A stretch of DNA of 64,000 nt, from positions 67,360,254 to 67,424,253 of the forward strand of contig OZ024854.1 in assembly GCA_964017155.1 (NCBI GenBank), written 5' to 3'. The translations under genes were made by a program, and so were the position numbers. This DNA is from Oasisia sp. SBJ-2009 (Eukaryota; Annelida; Polychaeta; Sabellida; Siboglinidae). Positions 16,060-32,099 of this stretch are shown here, piece after piece (positions within the stretch are counted from its first letter, which is position 1; every line of letters begins with the position of its first letter). The notes beneath the pieces were generated by a model. That model made no database searches, was not told where the DNA came from, and saw nothing but the letters and a program-made list of their open reading frames with translations.

Positions 16060-19000
16060 ATATCATCAGTAGGAGGACATACAGTGTTAAAATATCATCA
16101 GTAGGAGACATGCAGTGTTAAAATATCATCAGTAGGGGGACATGCAGTGTCATAATATCATCAGTAGGGGGACATGCAGTGTTAAAATATCATCAGTAGG
16201 GGGACATGGAGTGTTATAATATCATCAGTAGGGGGACATGCAGTGTCAAAATATCATCAGTAGGGGGACATGCAATGTTAAAATATCACCAGCAGGAGGA
16301 TATGCAGTGTAACAATCTCACCAGTAGGAGGACAGGCAGTGTTAAAAAATCACCAGCAGCAGGACATGCAGTGGTAAAATATCATCAGTAGGAGGACATG
16401 CAGTGTTAAAATATCATCAGTAGAAGGACATGCAGTGTTAAAATATCATCAGTAGTAGGACATGCAGTGATAAAATATCACCAGCAGCAGGACATGCAGT
16501 ATTAAAATATCATCAGTAGGAGGACATGCAGTGTTAAAATATCATCAGTAGAAGGACATGCAGTGTTAAAATATCATCAGTAGGAGACATGCAGTGTTAA
16601 AATATCACCAGTAGGAGACATGCAGTGTAAAAATATCGTCAGTAGGAGGACATGCAGTGTTAAAATATCATCAGTAGGGGGACATGCAGTGTTATAATAT
16701 CATCAGTAGGGGGACATGCAGTGTTAAAATATCATCAGTAGGGGGACATGCATTGTTAAAATATCATCAGTAGGAGACATGCAGTGTTAAAATATCATCA
16801 GTAGGGGGACATGCAGTGTTAAAATATCATCAGTAGGAGGACATGCAGTGTTAAAATATCATCAGTAGGAGGACATGCAGTGTTAAAACATCATCAGTAG
16901 GAGACATGCAGTGTTAAAATATCATCAGTAGGGGGACATGGAGTGTTATAATATCATCAGTAGGGGGACTTGCAGTGTTAAAATATCATCAGTAAGGGGA
17001 CGTGCAGTGTTAAAATATCATCAGTAGGAGGACATGCAGTGTTAACATATCATCAGTAGGAGACATGCAGTGTTAAAATATCATTAGTAGGGGGACATGC
17101 AGTGTTAAAATATCATCAGTACCGGGACATGCTGTGTTAAAATATCATTAGTAGGGGGACATGCAGTGTTAAAATATCATCAGTACCGGGACATGCAGTG
17201 TTAACATATATCATCAGTAGGGGGACATGAAGTGTTAAAATATCATCAATAGGAGGACATGCAGTGTTAAAATATCATCAGTAGGAGACATGCAGTGTTA
17301 AAATATCATCAGTAGGGGGACATGAAGTGTTAAAATATCATCAGTAGGAGGACATGCAGTGTTAAAATATCATCAGTAGGAGGACATGCAGTGTTAAAAT
17401 ATCACCAGTGGGAGGACATGCAATGTTAAAATATCATCAGTAGGAGGACATACTGTGTTAAAATGTCATCAGTAGGAGACATGCAGTGTTAAAATATCAT
17501 CAGTAGGGGACATGCAATGTTAAAATATCATCAGTGGGAGGACATGCAGTGTTAAAATATCATCAGTAGGAGGACATGCAGTGTTAAAATATCATCAGTA
17601 GGAGGACATGCAGTGTTAAAATATCATCAGTAGCGGGACATGGTGTGTTAAAATATCATCAATAGGGGGACATGCATTGTTAAAATATCACCAGTGAGAG
17701 GACATGCAGTGTTAAAATATCATCAGTAGCGGGACATGCTGTGTTACAATATCATCAGTAGGGGGACATGCATTGTAGAAATATCACCAGTAAGGGGACA
17801 TGCAGTGTTAAAATATCATCAGTAGGGGGACATGCAGTGTTAAAATATCATCAGTAGGAGCACATGCAGTGTTAAAATATCATCAGTAGGATACATGCAG
17901 TGTTAAAATATCATTAGTAGGGGGACATGCAGTGTTAACATATCATCAGTACCGGGACATGCTGTGTTAAAATATCATCAGTAAGAGGACATGCAGTGTT
18001 AAAATATCATCAGTAGGAAGACATGCAGTGTTAAAATACCATCAGTAGGAGGACATGCAGTGTTAACATATCACCAGTGGGAGGACATGCAGTGTTAAAA
18101 TATCATCAGTAGGAGGACATGCTGTGTTAAAATATCATCAGTAGGAAGACATGCAGTGTTAAAATATCACCAGTAGGAGACATGCAGTGTTAAAATATCA
18201 TCAGTAGGGGGACATGGAGTGTTATAATATCATCAGTAGGGGGACATGCAGTGTTAAAATATCATCAGTAGGAGGACATACAGTGTTAAAATATCATCAG
18301 TAGGAGACATGCAGTGTTAAAATATCATCAGTAGGGGGACATGCAGTGTCATAATATCATCAGTAGGGGGACATGCAGTGTTAAAATATCATCAGTAGGG
18401 GGACATGGAGTGTTATAATATCATCAGTAGGGGGACATGCAGTGTCAAAATATCATCAGTAGGGGGACATGCAATGTTAAAATATCACCAGCAGGAGGAT
18501 ATGCAGTGTAACAATCTCACCAGTAGGAGGACAGGCAGTGTTAAAAAATCACCAGCAGCAGGACATGCAGTGGTAAAATATCATCAGTAGGAGGACATGC
18601 AGTGTTAAAATATCATCAGTAGAAGGACATGCAGTGTTAAAATATCATCAGTAGTAGGACATGCAGTGATAAAATATCACCAGCAGCAGGACATGCAGTA
18701 TTAAAATATCATCAGTAGGAGGACATGCAGTGTTAAAATATCATCAGTAGAAGGACATGCAGTGTTAAAATATCATCAGTAGGAGACATGCAGTGTTAAA
18801 ATATCACCAGTAGGAGACATGCAGTGTAAAAATATCGTCAGTAGGAGGACATGCAGTGTTAAAATATCATCAGTAGGGGGACATGCAGTGTTATAATATC
18901 ATCAGTAGGGGGACATGCAGTGTTAAAATATCATCAGTAGGGGGACGTGCATTGTTAAAATATCATCAGTAGGAGACATGCAGTGTTAAAATATCATCAG

Positions 19001-20460
19001 TAGGGGGACATGCAGTGTTAAAATATCATCAGTAGGAGGACATGCAGTGTTAAAATATCATCAGTAGGAGGACATGCAGTGTTAAAACATCATCAGTAGG
19101 AGACATGCAGTGTTAAAATATCATCAGTAGGGGGACATGGAGTGTTATAATATCATCAGTAGGGGGACTTGCAGTGTTAAAATATCATCAGTAAGGGGAC
19201 GTGCAGTGTTAAAATATCATCAGTAGGAGGACATGCAGTGTTAACATATCATCAGTAGGAGACATGCAGTGTTAAAATATCATTAGTAGGGGGACATGCA
19301 GTGTTAAAATATCATCAGTACCGGGACATGCTGTGTTAAAATATCATTAGTAGGGGGACATGCAGTGTTAAAATATCATCAGTACCGGGACATGCAGTGT
19401 TAACATATATCATCAGTAGGGGGACATGAAGTGTTAAAATATCATCAATAGGAGGACATGCAGTGTTAAAATATCATCAGTAGGAGACATGCAGTGTTAA
19501 AATATCATCAGTAGGGGGACATGAAGTGTTAAAATATCATCAGTAGGAGGACATGCAGTGTTAAAATATCATCAGTAGGAGGACATGCAGTGTTAAAATA
19601 TCACCAGTGGGAGGACATGCAATGTTAAAATATCATCAGTAGGAGGACATACTGTGTTAAAATGTCATCAGTAGGAGACATGCAGTGTTAAAATATCATC
19701 AGTAGGGGACATGCAATGTTAAAATATCATCAGTGGGAGGACATGCAGTGTTAAAATATCATCAGTAGGAGGACATGCAGTGTTAAAATATCATCAGTAG
19801 GAGGACATGCAGTGTTAAAATATCATCAGTAGCGGGACATGGTGTGTTAAAATATCATCAATAGGGGGACATGCATTGTTAAAATATCACCAGTGAGAGG
19901 ACATGCAGTGTTAAAATATCATCAGTAGCGGGACATGCTGTGTTACAATATCATCAGTAGGGGGACATGCATTGTAGAAATATCACCAGTAAGGGGACAT
20001 GCAGTGTTAAAATATCATCAGTAGGGGGACATGCAGTGTTAAAATATCATCAGTAGGAGCACATGCAGTGTTAAAATATCATCAGTAGGATACATGCAGT
20101 GTTAAAATATCATTAGTAGGGGGACATGCAGTGTTAACATATCATCAGTACCGGGACATGCTGTGTTAAAATATCATCAGTAAGAGGACATGCAGTGTTA
20201 AAATATCATCAGTAGGAAGACATGCAGTGTTAAAATACCATCAGTAGGAGGACATGCAGTGTTAACATATCACCAGTGGGAGGACATGCAGTGTTAAAAT
20301 ATCATCAGTAGGAGGACATGCTGTGTTAAAATATCATCAGTAGGAAGACATGCAGTGTTAAAATATCACCAGTAGGAGACATGCAGTGTTAAAATATCAT
20401 CAGTAGGGGGACATGGAGTGTTATAATATCATCAGTAGGGGGACATGCAGTGTTAAAATA
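16060..20460. repeat. 2199-bp tandem HOR, two units
   Basis: The segment near 16.06-18.26 kb is repeated at 18.26-20.46 kb with an offset of 2199 bp. A distinctive stretch with GGAGTGTTATAATATC, a GTAACAATCTCACC variant and a CAGTGGTAAAATATC variant occurs at 16206-16391 and 18405-18590. It recurs a third time at 25385-25570. The 61-aa open frame at these three sites is a by-product of monomer variation and not a gene. Confidence 0.82.
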
Positions 20461-23400
20461 TCATCAGTAGGGGGACATGCAGTGTTAACATAGCATCAGT
20501 AAGGGGACGTGCAGTGTTAAAATATCATCAGTAGGAGGACATGCAGTGTTAACATATCATCAGTAGGAGACATGCAGAGTTAAAATATCATTAGTAGAGG
20601 GACATGCAGTGTTAAAATATCATCAGTACCGGGACATGCTGTGTTAAAATATCATTAGTAGGGGGACATGCAGTGTTAAAATATCATCAGTACCGGGACA
20701 TGCAGTGTTAACATATATCATCAGTAGGGGGACATGAAGTGTTAAAATATCATCAGTAGGAGGACATGCAGTGTTAAAATATCATCAGTAGGAGACATGC
20801 AGTGTTAAAATATCATCAGTAGGGGGACATGAAGTGTTATAATATCATCAGTAGGAGGACATGCAGTGTTAAAATATCATCAGTAGGAGGACATACAGTG
20901 TTAAAATATCATCAGTAGGAGACATGCAGTGTTAAAATATCATCAGTAGGGGGACATGCAGTGTCATAATATCATCAGTAGGGGGACATGCAGTGTGAAG
21001 ATATAATCAGTAGGGGGACATGCAGTGTTAACATATCATCAGTAAGGGGACGTGCAGTTTTAAAATATCATCAGTAGGAGGACATGCAGTGTTAAAATAT
21101 CATTAGTAGGGGGACATGCAGTGTTAAAATATCATCAGTACCGGGACATGCTGTGTTAACATATATCATCAGTAGGGGGACATGAAATGTTAAAATATCA
21201 TCAGTAGGAGGACATGCAGTGTTAAAATATCATCAGTAGGAGACATGCAGTGTTAAAATATCATCAGTAGGGGGACATGAAGTGTTATAATATCATCAGT
21301 AGGAGGACATGCAGTGTTAAAATATCATCAGTAGGAGGACATACAGTGTTAAAATATCATCAGTAGGAGACATGCAGTGTTAAAATATCACCAGTGGGAG
21401 GACATGCAGTGTTAAAATATCATCAGTAGGAAGACATGCTGTGTTAAAATGTCATCAGTAGGAGGACCTGCTGTGTTAAAATATCATCAGTAGGAGACAT
21501 GCAGTGTTAAAATATCACCAGTAGGGGGACATGCAGTGTTAATATATCATCAGTAGGAGGACATGCAGTGTTAACATATCACAAGTAGGAGACATGCAGT
21601 GTTAAAATATCGTCAGTAGGAGGACATGCAGTGTTAAAATATCATCAGTAGGGGGACATGCAGTGTTATAATATCAACAGTAGGGGGACATGCAGTGTTA
21701 AAATATCATCAGTAGGGGGACATGCAGTGTTAAAATATCATCAGTAGGAGACATGCAGTGTTAAAATATCATCAGCAGGGGGACATGCAGTGTTAAAATA
21801 TCATCAGTAGGAGGACATGCAGTGTTAAAATATCACCAGTGGGAGGACATGCAATGTTAAAATATCATCAGTAGGAGGACATACTGTGTTAAAATGTCAT
21901 CAGTAGGAGGACATGCTGTGTTAAAATATCATCAGTAGGAGACATGCAGTGTTAAAATATCATCAGTAGGGGACATGCAATGTTAAAATATCATCAGTGG
22001 GAGGACATGCAGTGTTAAAATATCATCAGTAGGAGGACATGCAGTTTTACAATATCACCAGTGGAGTACATGCAGTGTTAAAATATCATCAGTATCGGGA
22101 CATGGTGTGTTAAAATATCATCAGTAGGGGGACATGCATTGTTAAAATATCACCAGTGGGAGGACATGCAGTGTTAAAATATCATCAGTAGGAGGACATG
22201 CTGTGTTAAAATATCATCAGTAGGAAGACATGCAGTGTTAAAATATCACCAGTAGGAGACATGCAGTGTTAAAATATCATCAGTAGGAGGACGTGCAGTG
22301 TTAAAATATCATCAGAAGGACGACATGCAGTGTTAAAATATCACCAGTAGGGGGACATGCAGTGTTAATATATCATCAGTAGGAGGACATGCAGTATTAA
22401 CATATCACAAGTAGGAGACATGCAGTGTTAACATATCGTCAGTAGGAGGACATGCAGTGTTAAAATATCATCAGTAGGGGGACATGCAGTGTTATAATAT
22501 CATCAGTAGGGGGACATGCAGTGTTAAAATATCATCAGTAGGGGGACATGCAGTGTTAAAATATCATCAGTAGGAGACATGCAGTGTTAAAATATCATCA
22601 GTAGGGGGACATGCAGTGTTAAAATATCATCAGTAGGAGGACATGCAGTGTTAAAATATCATCAGTAGGAGGACATGCAGTGTTAAAATATCATCAGTAG
22701 GATACATGCAGTGTTAAAATATCATTAGTAGGGGGACATGCAGTGTTAACATATCATCAGTACCGGGACATGCTGTGTTAAAATATCATCAGTAAGAGGA
22801 CATGCAGTGTTAAAATATCATCAGTAGGAAGACATGCAGTGTTAAAATATCATCAGTAGGAGGACATGCAGTGTTAAAATATCACCAGTGGGAGGACATG
22901 CAGTGTTAAAATATCATCAGTAGGAGGATATGCTGTGTTAAAATATCATCAGTAGGAAGACATGTAGTGTTAAAATATCACCAGTAGGAGACATGCAGTG
23001 TTAAAATATCATCAGTAGGGGGACATGGAGTGTTATAATATCATCAGTAGGGGGACATGCAGTGTTAAAATATCATCAGTAGGGGGACATGCAGTGTTAA
23101 CATAGCATCAGTAAGGGGACGTGCAGTGTTAAAATATCATCAGTAGGAGGACATGCAGTGTTAACATATCATCAGTAGGAGACATGCAGTGTTAAAATAT
23201 CATTAGTAGAGGGACATGCAGTGTTAAAATATCATCAGTACCGGGACATGCTGTGTTAAAATATCATTAGTAGGGGGACATGCAGTGTTAAAATATCATC
23301 AGTACCGGGACATGCAGTGTTAACATATATCATCAGTAGGGGGACATGAAATGTTAAAATATCATCAGTAGGAGGACATGCAGTGTTAAAATATCATCAG

Positions 23401-26400
23401 TAGGAGACATGCAGTGTTAAAATATCATCAGTAGGGGGACATGAAGTGTTATAATATCATCAGTAGGAGGACATGCAGTGTTAAAATATCATCAGTAGGA
23501 GGACATACATTGTTAAAATATCATCAGTAGGAGACATGCAGTGTTAAAATATCATCAGTAGGGGGACATGCAGTGTCATAATATCATCAGTAGGGGGACA
23601 TGCAGTGTTAAGATATCATCAGTAGGGGGACATGCAGTGTTAACATATCATCAGTAAGGGGACGTGCAGTGTTAAAATATCATTAGTAGGAGGACATGCA
23701 GTGTTAAAATATCATTAGTAGGGGGACATGCAGTGTTAAAATATCATCAGTACCGGGACATGCTGTGTTAAAATATCATCAGTAGGAGGACATGCAGTGT
23801 TAAAATATCATCAGTAGGAGGACATGCAGTGCTAAAATATCATCAGAAGGAGGACATGCAGTGTTAAAATATCATCAGTAGGAGGACATGCAGTGTTAAA
23901 ATATCACCAGTGGGAGGACATGCAGTGTTAAAATATCATCAGTAGGAAGACATGCTGTGTTAAAATATCATCAGTAGGAGACATGCAGTGTTAAAATATC
24001 ATCAGTAGGGGACATGCAATGTTAAAATATCATCAGTGGGAGGACATGCAGTGTTAAAATATCATCAGTAGGAGGACATGCAGTGTTAAAATATCATCAG
24101 TAGGAGGACATGCAGTTTTACAATATCACCAGTGGAGTACATGCAGTGTTAAAATATCATCAGTATCGGGACATGGTGTGTTAAAATATCATCAGTAGGG
24201 GGACATGCATTGTTAAAATATCACCAGTGGGAGGACATGCAGTGTTAAAATATCATCAGTAGGAGGACATGCTGTGTTAAAATATCATCAGTAGGAGGAC
24301 ATGCAGTGTTAAAATATCATCAGTAGGAGGACATGCAGTGCTAAAATATCATCAGAAGGGGGACATGCAGTGTTAAAATATCATCAGTAGGGGGACATGC
24401 AGTGTTAAAATATCATCAGTAGGGGGACATGAAGTGTTATAATATCATCAGTAGGAGGACATGCAGTGTTAAAATATCATCAGTAGGAGGACATACATTG
24501 TTAAAATATCATCAGTAGGAGACATGCAGTGTTAAAATATCATCAGTAGGGGGACATGCAGTGTCATAATATCATCAGTAGGGGGACATGCAGTGTTAAG
24601 ATATCATCAGTAGGGGGACATGCAGTGTTAACATATCATCAGTAAGGGGACGTGCAGTGTTAAAATATCATTAGTAGGAGGACATGCAGTGTTAAAATAT
24701 CATTAGTAGGGGGACATGCAGTGTTAAAATATCATCAGTACCGGGACATGCTGTGTTAAAATATCATCAGTAGGAGGACATGCAGTGTTAAAATATCATC
24801 AGTAGGAGGACATGCAGTGCTAAAATATCATCAGAAGGAGGACATGCAGTGTTAAAATATCATCAGTAGGAGGACATGCAGTGTTAAAATATCACCAGTG
24901 GGAGGACATGCAGTGTTAAAATATCATCAGTAGGAAGACATGCTGTGTTAAAATATCATCAGTAGGAGACATGCAGTGTTAAAATATCATCAGTAGGGGA
25001 CATGCAATGTTAAAATATCATCAGTGGGAGGACATGCAGTGTTAAAATATCATCAGTAGGAGGACATGCAGTGTTAAAATATCATCAGTAGGAGGACATG
25101 CAGTTTTACAATATCACCAGTGGAGTACATGCAGTGTTAAAATATCATCAGTATCGGGACATGGTGTGTTAAAATATCATCAGTAGGGGGACATGCATTG
25201 TTAAAATATCACCAGTGGGAGGACATGCAGTGTTAAAATATCATCAGTAGGAGGACATGCTGTGTTAAAATATCATCAGTAGGAGGACATGCAGTGTTAA
25301 AATATCATCAGTAGGAGGACATGCAGTGCTAAAATATCATCAGAAGGGGGACATGCAGTGTTAAAATATCATCAGTAGGGGGACATGGAGTGTTATAATA
25401 TCATCAGTAGGGGGACATGCAGTGTCAAAATATCATCAGTAGGGGGACATGCAATGTTAAAATATCACCAGCAGGAGGATATGCAGTGTAACAATCTCAC
25501 CAGTAGGAGGACAGGCAGTGTTAAAAAATCACCAGCAGCAGGACATGCAGTGGTAAAATATCATCAGTAGGAGGACATGCAGTGTTAAAATATCATCAGT
25601 AGAAGGACATGCAGTGTTAAAATATCATCAGTAGTAGGACATGCAGTGATAAAATATCACCAGCAGCAGGACATGCAGTATTAAAATATCATCAGTAGGA
25701 GGACATGCAGTGTTAAAATATCATCAGTAGAAGGACATGCAGTGTTAAAATATCATCAGTAGGAGACATGCAGTGTTAAAATATCACCAGTAGGAGACAT
25801 GCAGTGTAAAAATATCGTCAGTAGGAGGACATGCAGTGTTAAAATATCATCAGTAGGGGGACATGCAGTGTTATAATATCATCAGTAGGGGGACATGCAG
25901 TGTTAAAATATCATCAGTAGGGGGACATGCATTGTTAAAATATCATCAGTAGGAGACATGCAGTGTTAAAATATCATCAGTAGGGGGACATGCAGTGTTA
26001 AAATATCATCAGTAGGAGGACATGCAGTGTTAAAATATCATCAGTAGGAGGACATGCAGTGTTAAAACATCATCAGTAGGAGACATGCAGTGTTAAAATA
26101 TCATCAGTAGGGGGACATGGAGTGTTATAATATCATCAGTAGGGGGACTTGCAGTGTTAAAATATCATCAGTAAGGGGACGTGCAGTGTTAAAATATCAT
26201 CAGTAGGAGGACATGCAGTGTTAACATATCATCAGTAGGAGACATGCAGTGTTAAAATATCATTAGTAGGGGGACATGCAGTGTTAAAATATCATCAGTA
26301 CCGGGACATGCTGTGTTAAAATATCATTAGTAGGGGGACATGCAGTGTTAAAATATCATCAGTACCGGGACATGCAGTGTTAACATATATCATCAGTAGG

Positions 26401-29400
26401 GGGACATGAAGTGTTAAAATATCATCAATAGGAGGACATGCAGTGTTAAAATATCATCAGTAGGAGACATGCAGTGTTAAAATATCATCAGTAGGGGGAC
26501 ATGAAGTGTTAAAATATCATCAGTAGGAGGACATGCAGTGTTAAAATATCATCAGTAGGAGGACATGCAGTGTTAAAATATCACCAGTGGGAGGACATGC
26601 AATGTTAAAATATCATCAGTAGGAGGACATACTGTGTTAAAATGTCATCAGTAGGAGACATGCAGTGTTAAAATATCATCAGTAGGGGACATGCAATGTT
26701 AAAATATCATCAGTGGGAGGACATGCAGTGTTAAAATATCATCAGTAGGAGGACATGCAGTGTTAAAATATCATCAGTAGGAGGACATGCAGTGTTAAAA
26801 TATCATCAGTAGCGGGACATGGTGTGTTAAAATATCATCAATAGGGGGACATGCATTGTTAAAATATCACCAGTGAGAGGACATGCAGTGTTAAAATATC
26901 ATCAGTAGCGGGACATGCTGTGTTACAATATCATCAGTAGGGGGACATGCATTGTAGAAATATCACCAGTAAGGGGACATGCAGTGTTAAAATATCATCA
27001 GTAGGGGGACATGCAGTGTTAAAATATCATCAGTAGGAGCACATGCAGTGTTAAAATATCATCAGTAGGATACATGCAGTGTTAAAATATCATTAGTAGG
27101 GGGACATGCAGTGTTAACATATCATCAGTACCGGGACATGCTGTGTTAAAATATCATCAGTAAGAGGACATGCAGTGTTAAAATATCATCAGTAGGAAGA
27201 CATGCAGTGTTAAAATACCATCAGTAGGAGGACATGCAGTGTTAACATATCACCAGTGGGAGGACATGCAGTGTTAAAATATCATCAGTAGGAGGACATG
27301 CTGTGTTAAAATATCATCAGTAGGAAGACATGCAGTGTTAAAATATCACCAGTAGGAGACATGCAGTGTTAAAATATCATCAGTAGGGGGACATGGAGTG
27401 TTATAATATCATCAGTAGGGGGACATGCAGTGTTAAAATATCATCAGTAGGGGGACATGCAGTGTTAACATAGCATCAGTAAGGGGACGTGCAGTGTTAA
27501 AATATCATCAGTAGGAGGACATGCAGTGTTAACATATCATCAGTAGGAGACATGCAGAGTTAAAATATCATTAGTAGAGGGACATGCAGTGTTAAAATAT
27601 CATCAGTACCGGGACATGCTGTGTTAAAATATCATTAGTAGGGGGACATGCAGTGTTAAAATATCATCAGTACCGGGACATGCAGTGTTAACATATATCA
27701 TCAGTAGGGGGACATGAAGTGTTAAAATATCATCAGTAGGAGGACATGCAGTGTTAAAATATCATCAGTAGGAGACATGCAGTGTTAAAATATCATCAGT
27801 AGGGGGACATGAAGTGTTATAATATCATCAGTAGGAGGACATGCAGTGTTAAAATATCATCAGTAGGAGGACATACAGTGTTAAAATATCATCAGTAGGA
27901 GACATGCAGTGTTAAAATATCATCAGTAGGGGGACATGCAGTGTCATAATATCATCAGTAGGGGGACATGCAGTGTGAAGATATAATCAGTAGGGGGACA
28001 TGCAGTGTTAACATATCATCAGTAAGGGGACGTGCAGTTTTAAAATATCATCAGTAGGAGGACATGCAGTGTTAAAATATCATTAGTAGGGGGACATGCA
28101 GTGTTAAAATATCATCAGTACCGGGACATGCTGTGTTAACATATATCATCAGTAGGGGGACATGAAATGTTAAAATATCATCAGTAGGAGGACATGCAGT
28201 GTTAAAATATCATCAGTAGGAGACATGCAGTGTTAAAATATCATCAGTAGGGGGACATGAAGTGTTATAATATCATCAGTAGGAGGACATGCAGTGTTAA
28301 AATATCATCAGTAGGAGGACATACAGTGTTAAAATATCATCAGTAGGAGACATGCAGTGTTAAAATATCACCAGTGGGAGGACATGCAGTGTTAAAATAT
28401 CATCAGTAGGAAGACATGCTGTGTTAAAATGTCATCAGTAGGAGGACCTGCTGTGTTAAAATATCATCAGTAGGAGACATGCAGTGTTAAAATATCACCA
28501 GTAGGGGGACATGCAGTGTTAATATATCATCAGTAGGAGGACATGCAGTGTTAACATATCACAAGTAGGAGACATGCAGTGTTAAAATATCGTCAGTAGG
28601 AGGACATGCAGTGTTAAAATATCATCAGTAGGGGGACATGCAGTGTTATAATATCAACAGTAGGGGGACATGCAGTGTTAAAATATCATCAGTAGGGGGA
28701 CATGCAGTGTTAAAATATCATCAGTAGGAGACATGCAGTGTTAAAATATCATCAGCAGGGGGACATGCAGTGTTAAAATATCATCAGTAGGAGGACATGC
28801 AGTGTTAAAATATCACCAGTGGGAGGACATGCAATGTTAAAATATCATCAGTAGGAGGACATACTGTGTTAAAATGTCATCAGTAGGAGGACATGCTGTG
28901 TTAAAATATCATCAGTAGGAGACATGCAGTGTTAAAATATCATCAGTAGGGGACATGCAATGTTAAAATATCATCAGTGGGAGGACATGCAGTGTTAAAA
29001 TATCATCAGTAGGAGGACATGCAGTTTTACAATATCACCAGTGGAGTACATGCAGTGTTAAAATATCATCAGTATCGGGACATGGTGTGTTAAAATATCA
29101 TCAGTAGGGGGACATGCATTGTTAAAATATCACCAGTGGGAGGACATGCAGTGTTAAAATATCATCAGTAGGAGGACATGCTGTGTTAAAATATCATCAG
29201 TAGGAAGACATGCAGTGTTAAAATATCACCAGTAGGAGACATGCAGTGTTAAAATATCATCAGTAGGAGGACGTGCAGTGTTAAAATATCATCAGAAGGA
29301 CGACATGCAGTGTTAAAATATCACCAGTAGGGGGACATGCAGTGTTAATATATCATCAGTAGGAGGACATGCAGTATTAACATATCACAAGTAGGAGACA

Positions 29401-31335
29401 TGCAGTGTTAACATATCGTCAGTAGGAGGACATGCAGTGTTAAAATATCATCAGTAGGGGGACATGCAGTGTTATAATATCATCAGTAGGGGGACATGCA
29501 GTGTTAAAATATCATCAGTAGGGGGACATGCAGTGTTAAAATATCATCAGTAGGAGACATGCAGTGTTAAAATATCATCAGTAGGGGGACATGCAGTGTT
29601 AAAATATCATCAGTAGGAGGACATGCAGTGTTAAAATATCATCAGTAGGAGGACATGCAGTGTTAAAATATCATCAGTAGGATACATGCAGTGTTAAAAT
29701 ATCATTAGTAGGGGGACATGCAGTGTTAACATATCATCAGTACCGGGACATGCTGTGTTAAAATATCATCAGTAAGAGGACATGCAGTGTTAAAATATCA
29801 TCAGTAGGAAGACATGCAGTGTTAAAATATCATCAGTAGGAGGACATGCAGTGTTAAAATATCACCAGTGGGAGGACATGCAGTGTTAAAATATCATCAG
29901 TAGGAGGATATGCTGTGTTAAAATATCATCAGTAGGAAGACATGTAGTGTTAAAATATCACCAGTAGGAGACATGCAGTGTTAAAATATCATCAGTAGGG
30001 GGACATGGAGTGTTATAATATCATCAGTAGGGGGACATGCAGTGTTAAAATATCATCAGTAGGGGGACATGCAGTGTTAACATAGCATCAGTAAGGGGAC
30101 GTGCAGTGTTAAAATATCATCAGTAGGAGGACATGCAGTGTTAACATATCATCAGTAGGAGACATGCAGTGTTAAAATATCATTAGTAGAGGGACATGCA
30201 GTGTTAAAATATCATCAGTACCGGGACATGCTGTGTTAAAATATCATTAGTAGGGGGACATGCAGTGTTAAAATATCATCAGTACCGGGACATGCAGTGT
30301 TAACATATATCATCAGTAGGGGGACATGAAATGTTAAAATATCATCAGTAGGAGGACATGCAGTGTTAAAATATCATCAGTAGGAGACATGCAGTGTTAA
30401 AATATCATCAGTAGGGGGACATGAAGTGTTATAATATCATCAGTAGGAGGACATGCAGTGTTAAAATATCATCAGTAGGAGGACATACATTGTTAAAATA
30501 TCATCAGTAGGAGACATGCAGTGTTAAAATATCATCAGTAGGGGGACATGCAGTGTCATAATATCATCAGTAGGGGGACATGCAGTGTTAAGATATCATC
30601 AGTAGGGGGACATGCAGTGTTAACATATCATCAGTAAGGGGACGTGCAGTGTTAAAATATCATTAGTAGGAGGACATGCAGTGTTAAAATATCATTAGTA
30701 GGGGGACATGCAGTGTTAAAATATCATCAGTACCGGGACATGCTGTGTTAAAATATCATCAGTAGGAGGACATGCAGTGTTAAAATATCATCAGTAGGAG
30801 GACATGCAGTGCTAAAATATCATCAGAAGGAGGACATGCAGTGTTAAAATATCATCAGTAGGAGGACATGCAGTGTTAAAATATCACCAGTGGGAGGACA
30901 TGCAGTGTTAAAATATCATCAGTAGGAAGACATGCTGTGTTAAAATATCATCAGTAGGAGACATGCAGTGTTAAAATATCATCAGTAGGGGACATGCAAT
31001 GTTAAAATATCATCAGTGGGAGGACATGCAGTGTTAAAATATCATCAGTAGGAGGACATGCAGTGTTAAAATATCATCAGTAGGAGGACATGCAGTTTTA
31101 CAATATCACCAGTGGAGTACATGCAGTGTTAAAATATCATCAGTATCGGGACATGGTGTGTTAAAATATCATCAGTAGGGGGACATGCATTGTTAAAATA
31201 TCACCAGTGGGAGGACATGCAGTGTTAAAATATCATCAGTAGGAGGACATGCTGTGTTAAAATATCATCAGTAGGAGGACATGCAGTGTTAAAATATCAT
31301 CAGTAGGAGGACATGCAGTGCTAAAATATCATCAG
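18370..31335. repeat. ~6.0-kb HOR duplicated at an offset of 6980 bp
   Basis: About 6.0 kb at 18370-24355 reappears at 25350-31335. Rare shared changes support this: CATGCAGAGTTAAAA at ~20574 and ~27554, GGAGGATATGCTG at ~22924 and ~29904, and the TATCGGGACATGG monomer at 22095/29075 and 24166/31146, all exactly 6980 bp apart. Between the copies (24.36-25.35 kb) lies a ~988-bp tandem copy of the preceding segment (24166 to 25154 for the same marker). Both edges fall inside ordinary monomers. Confidence 0.82.
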
Positions 31336-32099
31336 AAGGAGGACATGCAGTGTTAAAATATCATCAGTAGGAGGACATGCAGTGTTAAAATATCACCAGT
31401 GGGAGGACATGCAGTGTTAAAATATCATCAGTAGGAAGACATGCTGTGTTAAAATGTCATCAGTAGGAGGACCTGCTGTGTTAAAATATCATCAGTAGGA
31501 GACATGCAGTGTTAAAATATCACCAGTAAGGGGACATGCAGTGTTAATATATCATCAGTAGGAGGACATGCAGTGTTAACATATCACAAGTAGGAGACAT
31601 GCAGTGTTAAAATATCGTCAGTAGGAGGACATGCAGTGTTAAAATATCATCAGTAGGGGGACATGCAGTGTTATAATATCAACAGTAGGGGGACATGCAG
31701 TGTTAAAATATCATCAGTAGGGGGACATGCAGTGTTAAAATATCATCAGTAGGAGACATGCAGTGTTAAAATATCATCAGTAGGGGGACATGCAGTGTTA
31801 AAATATCATCAGTAGGAGGACATGCAGTGTTAAAATATCACCAGTGGGAGGACATGCAATGTTAAAATATCATCAGTAGGAGGACATACTGTGTTAAAAT
31901 GTCATCAGTAGGAGGACATGCTGTGTTAAAATATCATCAGTAGGAGACATGCAGTGTTAAAATATCATCAGTAGGGGACATGCAATGTTAAAATATCATC
32001 AGTGGGAGGACATGCAGTGTTAAAATATCATCAGTAGGAGGACATGCAGTTTTACAATATCACCAGTGGAGTACATGCAGTGTTAAAATATCATCAGTA

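Noticed and set aside
16206..25570. Identical 61-aa ORFs at 16206, 18405 and 25385
   Set aside because: They are three copies of one HOR segment where monomer variants remove stop codons. There is no domain or coding signal; the repetition of the peptide only reflects HOR duplication.
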